A stretch of DNA of 64,000 bases, from contig NZ_FQWQ01000006.1 of NCBI RefSeq assembly GCF_900129725.1, forward strand, positions 62,001 through 126,000. The letters are read 5' to 3'. Position numbers and translations under genes: made by a program. This document shows, piece by piece, positions 48,556 to 55,842 of the stretch. Positions within the stretch are counted from its first letter, which is position 1. Each line of letters begins with the position of its first letter. The stretch is from Chryseolinea serpens. Lineage in GTDB: Bacteria > Bacteroidota > Bacteroidia > Cytophagales > Cyclobacteriaceae. The notes beneath the pieces are model-generated. The model was not told the origin of the DNA. It saw only the letters and a list, made by a program, of their open reading frames with translations, and did not search any database.

Positions 48556-48584
48556 AGCCTCTCCCATCCGGAGGGGCTTTTTTA
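48556..48584 (+). terminator. Intrinsic terminator/attenuator C
   Basis: AGCCTCTCC (48556-48564) pairs with GGAGGGGCT (48570-48578; one T-G) across a 5-base loop, followed by TTTTTTTATT. It lies 30 bases after leader ORF C and must be read through to reach EF-G unless another promoter exists. Confidence 0.88.
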
Positions 48585-48632
48585 TTGTCTCCCCGCTTAT
48601 TTTTCCTTAAACACACATCATTAAAAAGCTTT

Positions 48633-48692
48633 ATGACGCTGTCATTGAAATTATTAATCATCGAAATATCACCCTGTCAGAGACATAGGTAG
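48633..48692 (+). CDS. Possible leader ORF D (19 codons)
   Basis: An ATG at 48633 opens a 19-codon frame, MTLSLKLLIIEISPCQRHR, ending 23 bases before the next terminator. It shows no likeness to leaders B and C, so its use rests only on position. Confidence 0.35.
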   Translation: MTLSLKLLIIEISPCQRHR

Positions 48693-48714
48693 CGGCCACG
48701 TCATGTGCATGCGA

Positions 48715-48746
48715 AGCCTCTCATCTCTGATGGGAGGCTTTTTTTA
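48715..48746 (+). terminator. Intrinsic terminator D just upstream of the EF-G paralogue
   Basis: AGCCTCTCATC (48715-48725) pairs with GATGGGAGGCT (48729-48739; one T-G), an 11-bp stem with a 3-base loop, followed by TTTTTTT. It ends about 45 bases before the EF-G start codon, where a terminator makes sense only as an attenuator or as the end of a separate small RNA. Confidence 0.9.
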
Positions 48747-48790
48747 TGATGTGAAATCAACGCATTAATTATTCTTTACTGTACTACAAA

Positions 48791-50869
48791 ATGAAAACGA
48801 ACAGACAAATACGAAATATAGGTATCATGGCCCACGTCGATGCGGGCAAGACCACGGTCACCGAGCGCATGCTTTATTATACCGGCATGATCCACAAAAT
48901 GGGAAGCGTCGATGACGGAAACACAACGATGGACACCGATCCACAGGAAGCAAAACGCGGCATCACCATTTCCTCGGCGGCCATCACCACCTATTGGGAA
49001 AGGAACAACAATTCGTACCAGGTCAACCTGATCGATACGCCCGGCCACGTTGACTTCACGGCGGAAGTAGAACGCTCGCTGCGCGTACTCGACGGCGCCG
49101 TGGCGGTGTTCTGCGCCCGGTCGGGTGTTCAACCCCAATCGGAAACTGTGTGGCACCAGGCCGACAAGTATGGCGTGCCGCGCATTGTCATGGTAAACAA
49201 GATGGACCGGCAAGGTGCGGACTTCATCCGGGTCGTAAACGAGATCCGTGAGAAGTTCCACGCGGTGGCGGTACCGATACAACTGCCCCTGGGTGCGGAG
49301 GATTCTTTTAGCGGTGTGATCGATCTCATCGGTTGGAGAGCCTTGCAATGGAACAATGCCGATGGGAAATCTTTTGAAGTGACCGACATTCCCGCAACGA
49401 TGCTGGACTTGGCTGGCCATTGGAGGCAAAATATGCTGGAGCAATTAGCCCTCGTGGATGAAACGATCTTCTCAAAGTTCACCGCTTCATTGCCCGTGAG
49501 CGAAGACGAGATCAAGACAGCTTTGCGAAACGCTACCCTGTCGTTGCAGGTGACGCCGGTGTTGTGTGGTGCGGCCTTCCGCAACAAGGGTGTGCAACCT
49601 TTGCTGGACGCTATCGTGGATTATCTTCCTGCTCCGGCGGACGTTGCCACGATAACCGGAACGGATCCTGAAAATGGTCTTGCCATGGAACGGAAGACGG
49701 GCCTGGACGCACCCTTGACAGCCCTTGTGTTCAAGGTCATTGCCGACGACTATGTAGGAAAACTCGTGTTGGTGCGGGTGTATTCCGGTCATTTGGAAAG
49801 CGGACAACAAGTTCTTAACAGCCGCACCGGCAAAAAGATGCGCATGAGCCGTTTGCTGAGAGTTCTTTCCGACAGGTTCGAACCCGTAGAAACCCTTCAG
49901 GCCGGCGACATCGGCGCATTGGTGGGGTTGAAGGACGCCCGTACAGGCGATACGCTGTCTGATCCTTTACATCCCATGCAACTGGAGCGCATGGATTTTC
50001 CTGCCCCGGTGATTGGCTTTGCCATTGAAGCAAAGTCGACGGCCGATTCGGGTAAACTGGGTGAAGCGTTGTCGAAGGTGGTGGAAGAAGATCCGACGTT
50101 GAGCGTCGAGGTTGATCCGCAATCGGGACAAACCGTGTTGAAGGGCATGGGCGAACTCCACCTGGAAGTCGTGCTGGAGAAGCTGGCGTCGCGCTATGAT
50201 GTGATGGTGAACAAAGGTGAACCGCGCATTGCCTATCGCGAAATGCTGACACAACCCGTTGTGCATCGCGAAGTGTTCAAGAAACAAAATGGCGGCAGTG
50301 GCAACTTTGCCGAAATCCATTTTGAATTGATCCCTACCGCAGACGGTGCGTCGGGCTTGGAGTTTGTGAACGATGTGAAAGGCGGGGCCATTCCACGCGA
50401 ATTTATTTCTTCGGTGAAGAAAGGTTTCGAAGAGGGCATGCGCAACGGCGTGTTGGCCGGCTACCCGGTCGAGGCCATGAAGGTGCGACTGTTCGACGGC
50501 GCGATCCACCAGAAGGATTCGCACGCGCAGGACTTTGAAATGGCCGCGTTGCTGGGTTTTCGGGAAGCCGCCAGAAAAGCGTCTCCCCAACTGCTTGAGC
50601 CGCTCATGCGCGTGGACGTGCTGACACCGGAAGCCTACACCGGCGCGGTAACGGGCGACCTGAACCGGCGACGGGCGATCATCCGTGGAATCCATGCCAA
50701 GGCAAGTGTTCAATGGATCGATGCGGAAGTCCCGCTGTCTGACCTGTTCGGCTACGTCACGGCGCTGCGAACCCTTTCCTCCGGAAGGGCATCCGCCTCC
50801 CTGACGCTGAGCCGGTATCAACCGGTGCCGGGCAACATCGCCGGGAAGATCCTGGCAAAGGAAATGTGA
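48791..50869 (+). CDS. fusA: Elongation factor G paralogue (EF-G2-like)
   Basis: 692 residues. The GTPase motifs are AHVDAGKTT (14-22), RGITI, DTPGH and NKMD; domain IV and V follow, with [18 protein letters not shown] near the end. It is complete, but it is not in the usual str operon (no rpsL, rpsG or tuf nearby). Differences such as AHVDAG instead of AHIDAG and [18 protein letters not shown] in place of the usual HDVDSSEMAF suggest a second EF-G. Bacteroidota EF-G2 proteins support translation in slow growth; others protect ribosomes from antibiotics. A two-terminator leader precedes it. Confidence 0.88.
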   Translation: MKTNRQIRNIGIMAHVDAGKTTVTERMLYYTGMIHKMGSVDDGNTTMDTDPQEAKRGITISSAAITTYWERNNNSYQVNLIDTPGHVDFTAEVERSLRVLDGAVAVFCARSGVQPQSETVWHQADKYGVPRIVMVNKMDRQGADFIRVVNEIREKFHAVAVPIQLPLGAEDSFSGVIDLIGWRALQWNNADGKSFEVTDIPATMLDLAGHWRQNMLEQLALVDETIFSKFTASLPVSEDEIKTALRNATLSLQVTPVLCGAAFRNKGVQPLLDAIVDYLPAPADVATITGTDPENGLAMERKTGLDAPLTALVFKVIADDYVGKLVLVRVYSGHLESGQQVLNSRTGKKMRMSRLLRVLSDRFEPVETLQAGDIGALVGLKDARTGDTLSDPLHPMQLERMDFPAPVIGFAIEAKSTADSGKLGEALSKVVEEDPTLSVEVDPQSGQTVLKGMGELHLEVVLEKLASRYDVMVNKGEPRIAYREMLTQPVVHREVFKKQNGGSGNFAEIHFELIPTADGASGLEFVNDVKGGAIPREFISSVKKGFEEGMRNGVLAGYPVEAMKVRLFDGAIHQKDSHAQDFEMAALLGFREAARKASPQLLEPLMRVDVLTPEAYTGAVTGDLNRRRAIIRGIHAKASVQWIDAEVPLSDLFGYVTALRTLSSGRASASLTLSRYQPVPGNIAGKILAKEM

Positions 50870-50878
50870 TCCTGAATT

Positions 50879-50910
50879 AACAGGCCTTCGAGAGAGGGCC
50901 TGTTTTTTTA
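50879..50910 (+). terminator. Intrinsic terminator after the EF-G paralogue
   Basis: AACAGGCC (50879-50886) pairs perfectly with GGCCTGTT (50897-50904) across a 10-base loop, followed by seven T. Confidence 0.93.
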
Positions 50911-50996
50911 TTGCGTCGCCATTCAAGACGCTTTTCAAATCAATGATTTTTTACAATTTCTCGCATCGCGTCAGGAATAATTTTACAATAAAAAAA

Positions 50997-51419
50997 ATGA
51001 AAACGATTCGAATCGCCGCGATCGCGATGGCCTTGTTCACCTGCCTTCCCGTTTTCGCGCAACAACCTTCATCCACTGCCACTAAGACTTCAAAAACAAA
51101 AACTATGAAACAGATCTTCATCGACAAATTCGTAATTCCTGAAAATGCAAAAGCAGAATTCTTTCAACGCATGACCTATAACCGCACCTTCCTGAAAAAG
51201 CAACCTGGGTTTATCAGCGACGCGGCCTATGAACGCAACGATGAGCACGGAAACCTGGTTGTGGTCACAGTTGCCATTTGGGAAAGTGAGGACGCCATCG
51301 CCAAGGCGAAAGCCGCGGTGCAGGAAGAGTACAAGCGCATCGGGTTTAATATGCCCGCCATGCTAGAGCGCCTAAAGATCACGATCGAACGGGCCACGTA
51401 CCACGAAATGGGAGAGTAA
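50997..51419 (+). CDS. Secreted ABM-domain-like protein
   Basis: 140 residues from the ATG at 50997. A signal peptide (IAAIAMALFTCLPVFAQ) is followed by a Ser/Thr/Lys-rich linker and a domain (QIFIDKFVIPENAKAEFFQR, QPGFISDAAYERND, VVVTVAIWESEDAIAKAKAA) with the alternating pattern of the antibiotic-biosynthesis monooxygenase/dimeric ferredoxin-like fold. A second ATG at 51105 (MKQIFIDK) would give a cytoplasmic form lacking the signal. Function unknown. Confidence 0.75.
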   Translation: MKTIRIAAIAMALFTCLPVFAQQPSSTATKTSKTKTMKQIFIDKFVIPENAKAEFFQRMTYNRTFLKKQPGFISDAAYERNDEHGNLVVVTVAIWESEDAIAKAKAAVQEEYKRIGFNMPAMLERLKITIERATYHEMGE

Positions 51420-51429
51420 ATAAAAATGG

Positions 51430-51464
51430 AATACCCCGGACATGCGCACGCAGCCCGGGGTATT
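51430..51464. terminator. Possible weak bidirectional terminator
   Basis: AATACCCCGG (51430-51439) and CCGGGGTATT (51455-51464) form a perfect 10-bp inverted repeat with a 15-base loop just after the ABM-like gene. There is no T-tract of note. Confidence 0.5.
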
Positions 51465-51572
51465 CACTATAATATTGTTGTGTTAGATTTTAAATTGAAA
51501 GTATGAATCCCCCTGTCCTGCGAAAGCGGGACTTTCTTTTTTAGACCTGTCGCCAAAAAATCCACTAAAATA

Positions 51573-51621
51573 TTTGCGTAACCGAAAGGTTTCATTATGT
51601 TTGTAACCGATCGGTTACAAA
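51573..51621 (+). promoter_or_regulatory. Consensus promoter with a 22-bp perfect palindromic operator (ArsR gene)
   Basis: TTTG (51573-51576), 19 bases and TATGTTTG (51596-51603) make a consensus promoter. A perfect palindrome, TTTGTAACCGA (51600-51610) followed by its mirror to 51621, overlaps the end of the -7 box and the start site. This is the position for auto-repression by the ArsR-type protein whose gene starts 11 bases later. Confidence 0.88.
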
Positions 51622-51631
51622 TAAAAAAATC

Positions 51632-51970
51632 ATGCGCAGAGACGTATTTCAGGCCATTGCGGACCCCACGCGGCGGCAGATCATCAACATGATCGCCCAC
51701 AAGCATTTGAACATCGATGCGGTGGCCGAAAATTTTGATGTGAGCCGCCCGGCGATTTCAAAGCACATCAAGATCCTTACGGAGTGCGGGCTGGTGGTGA
51801 TCCGTCAGCAGGGACGCGAACGCTTCTGTGAAGCGCGCCTGGAAAAACTGAACGAGGTGTCGGATTGGGTAGAGCAGTACCGGAAATTCTGGAACACGAG
51901 ACTGGATGCACTGGAAAGCTATCTCACCGAACTACAAGCCAAAAAAACGAAGCGAACGCGAAAGAAATGA
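51632..51970 (+). CDS. ArsR-family regulator
   Basis: 112 residues. The winged helix is complete: FQAIADPTRRQIINMIA, LNIDAVAENFDVSRPAISKH, IKILTECGLVVIRQQGRERF. There are no Cys residues in the DNA-binding helix, so it is not a metal sensor. It matches the group that pairs with AHSA1/SRPBCC proteins (SdpR-like). The next gene codes for a double AHSA1 protein 61 bases downstream. A perfect palindrome covers its promoter. Confidence 0.92.
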   Translation: MRRDVFQAIADPTRRQIINMIAHKHLNIDAVAENFDVSRPAISKHIKILTECGLVVIRQQGRERFCEARLEKLNEVSDWVEQYRKFWNTRLDALESYLTELQAKKTKRTRKK

Positions 51971-52030
51971 CGGGTCGCCGCGGTTTAAAAAAGATACAGG
52001 ACTCATAATCTTCATTCAAATAAAAAACTC

Positions 52031-52942
52031 ATGGCACAAAAAAATGAACTCATCCACGAGCCTGTGAAGAACGAGCTCGTGATCACGCGGCTCATTGCTG
52101 CCCCGCGTGCATTGACCTTCAAAGCGTGGACCGACCCCAAACATCTCGCACAATGGTGGGGCCCCAAAGGCTTTAGTGCTCCAGTTTGCCGGATGGACCC
52201 GCGCCCTGGTGGCGCCATTTATATTGAGATGCGCGGCCCCGATGGCGTGCAGTTTCCCATTCAGGGCACCGTGCGCGAAGTGGTGGTACCCGAAAAGTTT
52301 GTGTTCGTCACCACCGGCTTCGAAGATGCGCAAGGCATTCCACAAATAGAGATCCTCAACATCGTGACCTTTGCCGAAGAGCAGGGCAAAACCCGGCTCA
52401 CCCTTCGTTCGTCCGTGATCCGCGCCACGCCAGAAATGGCCGAATCTGTCGCCGGCATGGAACAAGGCTGGACACAAAGCCTCGAACGTTTCGTCAACCT
52501 TGTCCCAGGTCTGCTGGCACCCGTGGTTTGCGAGCGCACTTTCAATGCTCCGATCGCCACGGTGTGGAAGGCCATCACGAATGTGAACGACATGAAGCAA
52601 TGGTATTTCGATATCACCGAGTTCAAACCCGAGGTTGGCTTCACGTTTGAATTTGCGGCCGGTCCCCCCGAAAAAACTTACCTGCACCGTTGCAAAGTTG
52701 TGGAAGTCGTGCCCGGCAAAAAGCTGTGCTATAGCTGGGAGTATCCCGGCAACGAAGGCTTGTCGTACGTGACGTTCGAGTTGTTTGACGAGAGCGGTAA
52801 GACCAAACTGAAGCTCACACACGAAGGCGTGGAGACGTTCCCGTCAAACGAAAATCCGGACTTCGCCAGATCGAGCTTTGCGGGAGGATGGAACGAGATC
52901 ATCAATACCCTGTTGAAAAACTTTTTGGAACCCGCATCCTGA
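52031..52942 (+). CDS. Protein with two fused AHSA1/SRPBCC domains
   Basis: 303 residues. Domain one (about 15-160: TRLIAAPRALTFKAWTDPKH, LAQWWGPKGFSAPVCRMDPR) and domain two (about 168-300: ERTFNAPIATVWKAITNVND, MKQWYFDITEFKPEVGFTFE, FAGGWNEIINTLLKNFL) each have the full AHSA1 pattern, so two small binding proteins are joined in one chain. It follows an ArsR-type gene, the usual partner of AHSA1 genes. The ligands are unknown. Confidence 0.9.
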   Translation: MAQKNELIHEPVKNELVITRLIAAPRALTFKAWTDPKHLAQWWGPKGFSAPVCRMDPRPGGAIYIEMRGPDGVQFPIQGTVREVVVPEKFVFVTTGFEDAQGIPQIEILNIVTFAEEQGKTRLTLRSSVIRATPEMAESVAGMEQGWTQSLERFVNLVPGLLAPVVCERTFNAPIATVWKAITNVNDMKQWYFDITEFKPEVGFTFEFAAGPPEKTYLHRCKVVEVVPGKKLCYSWEYPGNEGLSYVTFELFDESGKTKLKLTHEGVETFPSNENPDFARSSFAGGWNEIINTLLKNFLEPAS

Positions 52943-52990
52943 TGTCATGACCCGGACGCACGTCGGTGATGCAAGCAAAAAAATAGAACC

Positions 52991-53227
52991 ATGCATACGA
53001 TAATGTCACTACAGAAAAGCGTTGAGGTTTTCAAAACCAACGTAAACGAGAGCGCACACGCGCGGCAGCTGGTAGCCTTGCTGCAACAACACTTCCCCGG
53101 CAGCCGCATCAATTTCGATCTCGACGACTGCGATAAAGTGTTGCGGGTGGAGGGGCACAACCTGCTGGCGGGGAAGGTGATGGCCCTTATGCAGGAAAAA
53201 GGATTTCATTGCCGGATCCTCGAATAA
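52991..53227 (+). CDS. Small HMA-like-fold protein without metal cysteines
   Basis: 78 residues: VEVFKTNVNESAHARQLVAL, then INFDLDDCDKVLRVEGHN and MALMQEKGFHCRILE. The beta-alpha-beta-beta-alpha-beta order resembles a heavy-metal-associated domain, but the CxxC metal site is replaced by NESA. Homologues in Bacteroidota are hypothetical. It follows the AHSA1 fusion gene by 48 bases and is closed by a strong terminator. Confidence 0.65.
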   Translation: MHTIMSLQKSVEVFKTNVNESAHARQLVALLQQHFPGSRINFDLDDCDKVLRVEGHNLLAGKVMALMQEKGFHCRILE

Positions 53228-53250
53228 TCACTCTTCCTTTAGATTTATAG

Positions 53251-53284
53251 GGGCTGCTCAAGTTTTTGAGCAGCCCTTTTGCTT
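53251..53284 (+). terminator. Strong intrinsic terminator
   Basis: GGGCTGCTCAA (53251-53261) pairs perfectly with TTGAGCAGCCC (53266-53276) across a 4-base loop, followed by TTTTGCTTT. It ends the ArsR-AHSA1 unit. Confidence 0.93.
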
Positions 53285-53337
53285 TATGTTGCTGTTCTTC
53301 ACCGGGGGATTATTTTACAGGTCGCCGTTGTACTCCA

Positions 53338-53955
53338 ATGGTATTTCCAAATAAAATAAATTTTGCTATTTTTAATTTCCACCCTAAACCAATCCCCGTT
53401 TTGGAAACCTCATCCGTTGACTCGTCTGCTGAAACGTTGGCTTGCGAAAATTGTCAAGCCGTTAATTCAGCCACCCAGAAATTTTGTTCACAATGCAGTT
53501 TCCCCATCGGGGGAACGAAAAACGAACAGATCGCATTCAGGAGCAACATCGCCGTCAGGACACGCATGTTGAAAGAGTCTGAGCGACATGTTAGCATCTG
53601 CAAAAAATTGCTGTATTTCCTGGCGGGGATAAACCTCCTCCTGGGGCTTTATTTCGGTTTTGCTGCGGACGATTTTCCTTCGATGATCTCCAGCATTTGT
53701 GTGGCGCTGCTCTTTCTCATTCTGACGGCGTGGGCCGATCGCAATCCTTTTGGCGCGATCCTGACGGCCTTCATTGTTTACCTTACGCTTAATGTGGTGA
53801 ACATTATTGACAATCCGGCTTTGTTGTCTCGCGGGATACCCTCCAAAATAATCTGCACTGTTTTGTTTGTCGGCGGCATCCGATCGGCCCGGCAGGTCAC
53901 ATTGCAACGCGAAGCGCTGGAGAAACTAAAGGCCCCCGGCATTGGAAACCGCTGA
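53338..53955 (+). CDS. Zinc-ribbon membrane protein
   Basis: 205 residues from the ATG at 53338. CENCQAVNSATQKFCSQC is a four-cysteine zinc ribbon (C-x2-C-x10-C-x2-C), followed by a linker and about four hydrophobic segments at residues 85-190. Domain order matches that of the next protein. No enzymatic motif is seen. The last codons overlap the region upstream of the CPBP gene, so the two are coupled. Confidence 0.75.
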   Translation: MVFPNKINFAIFNFHPKPIPVLETSSVDSSAETLACENCQAVNSATQKFCSQCSFPIGGTKNEQIAFRSNIAVRTRMLKESERHVSICKKLLYFLAGINLLLGLYFGFAADDFPSMISSICVALLFLILTAWADRNPFGAILTAFIVYLTLNVVNIIDNPALLSRGIPSKIICTVLFVGGIRSARQVTLQREALEKLKAPGIGNR

Positions 53956-53971
53956 ACCTCTTCCAGGGTCT

Positions 53972-54712
53972 ATGCCGGCTTGCCCAAAATGCCAAGGCCT
54001 CATTCAAGAAACGGACGCCTTCTGCGGACACTGCGGCAATCCGCTGGCCGCCACCGACCCGGATCGACGAGAAGACGTGTTCGACGTTCTCACACCCACG
54101 CTGGCCTACTACTTTATTACCCTCTTGCTGCTGGGCATCTACAAGCTCACCTCTGTTTTCCCCGAGGGATTCGAGGGTATCATCGTCATCACGGCGATTG
54201 ACGTGGCCATCGTGATCGCCTTCTGGGGAAACTATTTTCAATCGCTACGGCCGCTGTTTTCTTTGCGGGGTTTGAGTTTGAAAGTGATGGCGTTCACCAT
54301 CGTGGGTGCGATGGTGGGAAGTGTTGTAGTATCGGTCGTGGCTAAGTGGATCAATCTTTCTATTCAGGATGACGTGTTCTACAGCACGTACATGTTCCAG
54401 GATACCGCATATCCTTTCTTATTCTCCACACTGTTTATCGCCGTGCAACCCGCCATTTTTGAGGAGGTCGCTTTCCGGGGATTTTTGTTTGACAATCTTC
54501 TCAAGGTTACGCCCGGGAAAAGCACCGTCTATGTCACCGGTTTTGTTTTTGCCATCATCCACCTGAACATCATCAGCCTGCTGTGGCTTGTGCCACTGGG
54601 ATTGGCACTGGGTTTTTTAAGAGGCAGGTATAATACACTTTGGTACGGCATGGTCGCACATTTCACCTATAATTTTTCGCTCACGGTCTTTGAGTTTCTC
54701 AGCTGGTTTTGA
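53972..54712 (+). CDS. Zinc-ribbon CPBP-family intramembrane protease
   Basis: 246 residues from the ATG at 53972. CPKCQGLIQETDAFCGHC is a zinc ribbon at the N-terminus. About seven hydrophobic segments follow, with the CPBP/Abi motifs EEVAFRGFLFDNLL (E-E-x-x-x-R) and the histidines in FAIIHLN and MVAHFTYNF, all needed for activity. CPBP proteins include CAAX-type endopeptidases and bacteriocin-immunity proteins. It starts 16 bases after the preceding zinc-ribbon gene. The pair may be functionally linked. Confidence 0.9.
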   Translation: MPACPKCQGLIQETDAFCGHCGNPLAATDPDRREDVFDVLTPTLAYYFITLLLLGIYKLTSVFPEGFEGIIVITAIDVAIVIAFWGNYFQSLRPLFSLRGLSLKVMAFTIVGAMVGSVVVSVVAKWINLSIQDDVFYSTYMFQDTAYPFLFSTLFIAVQPAIFEEVAFRGFLFDNLLKVTPGKSTVYVTGFVFAIIHLNIISLLWLVPLGLALGFLRGRYNTLWYGMVAHFTYNFSLTVFEFLSWF

Positions 54713-54733
54713 TCCGTTGGGCTATAAACTTTA

Positions 54734-55129
54734 CTAACCGCCGTTTTTCTTTTCTCCATTTTGTAGCACTCTAATTTTCGTGTATCTAAACACATTTCCC
54801 GGGTCGGCACCTTTTGTTGGCTTAAAACCCTTTGGATAACCCTTTGTCCGGACAACCCGTCCGGTTACTTCAACTATAACGGGAAGATGCTCCCCATCAA
54901 ATAGGGTGTCTACTCTCATTAAGTTGTCGTTGGACGGCTCCAAATAATAATAATCTTTGTTCTCTTTTTCCGCGTCTTCACTCCACTGTGCACACGTGCA
55001 GGAAATGACATTGTAATACAGTGTCAACGTTTTCTCCGGTTGTTTTTGGGTAATCCTTTTGTCAACATCACGTTTTGAGTGTGCCAAACAAAACGTAAAA
55101 ATTAGCAGTATAAAAAACAGGGATTTCAT
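54734..55129 (-). CDS. Small secreted protein of unknown function
   Basis: 131 residues from the ATG at 55129. A signal peptide (SLFFILLIFTFCLAHS) precedes a mature part that includes YYNVISCTCAQWSEDAEKEN and PVIVEVTGRVVRTKGYPKGF. The C-x-C pair and a C-terminal basic tail are the only notable features. I do not recognise the family. It is convergent with the CPBP gene. Confidence 0.6.
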   Translation of the reverse strand: MKSLFFILLIFTFCLAHSKRDVDKRITQKQPEKTLTLYYNVISCTCAQWSEDAEKENKDYYYLEPSNDNLMRVDTLFDGEHLPVIVEVTGRVVRTKGYPKGFKPTKGADPGNVFRYTKIRVLQNGEKKNGG

Positions 55130-55497
55130 TTTTATAGTGTTTATATAAATGGCTACTAAACGCTTGACTTCAATCACTACTTCATGAGCGCATTGGAAGA
55201 TGCCTTTCTATTCGTGATTCCCGGTTTAAGTTCCGGTGTACTTGGAAAGATCAAGTCACCCTAAAATAAGGAATCCCAAAACAATTGCAAAGCTCCCTAA
55301 CGCTCAAGATCGTTGACCTTGAGCGTCCCCGGCTCAATTATTTTACTACAAAGCAGCATGAATACACCCTAATTCGTTCGCCTATTGTACGAATGCGAAC
55401 AACCCACCATAAAAAAACCGCCTCCCCACAAGCGCAAAGCCCATTTACAATCCTGGCACACATTTTAATACTACGGATAGGAATTAATTATTGCCGC
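55130..55497. other. Gene-free stretch with inverted repeats before the PadR gene
   Basis: ACGCTCAAG (55300-55308) and CTTGAGCGT (55318-55326) form a perfect 9-bp inverted repeat without a T-tract. ATTCGT and ACGAAT (about 55373-55395) form a second, 6-bp, one. Either could be an operator for the PadR protein encoded just to the right. No -7 box of TAnnTTTG form was found. Confidence 0.4.
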
Positions 55498-55842
55498 ATG
55501 AAAAAATTCCAGCTGGGCGAGTTCGAAGAAGTGGTATTGCTCACCGTAGGCGTGTTGTACCCCGATGCCTATGGAGTATCTGTCAAAAAAGAAATCGAAG
55601 AACGCCTTTCGCGGAAGGTGAGTGTGGGCGCGCTGCAATCGGCGCTCAAGCGTTTGGAAGACAAAGGCTACCTGAAGTCGTCGGAAGGGGAGGCCACGCA
55701 GGAGCGCGCCGGCCGGCCGAAACGCTACTTCACCATCACGGCCCTGGGGCGCAAAGCCATGGAATACACCAAGCGCACGCGTGACGAACTGTGGGCCGAC
55801 ATTCCCAAGATCGCCTTGCATCCGAAAATGACCGGCATATGA
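55498..55842 (+). CDS. PadR-family transcriptional regulator
   Basis: 114 residues from the ATG at 55498 (MKKFQLGEFEEVVLLTVGVL). The PadR winged helix is complete: YPDAYGVSVKKEIEERLSRK, VSVGALQSALKRLEDKGYL and the wing RAGRPKRYFTITALG. The stop overlaps the permease ATG (ATGA), so the two are translationally coupled. It is closely similar in layout to the PadR gene at 29.4 kb. Confidence 0.92.
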   Translation: MKKFQLGEFEEVVLLTVGVLYPDAYGVSVKKEIEERLSRKVSVGALQSALKRLEDKGYLKSSEGEATQERAGRPKRYFTITALGRKAMEYTKRTRDELWADIPKIALHPKMTGI

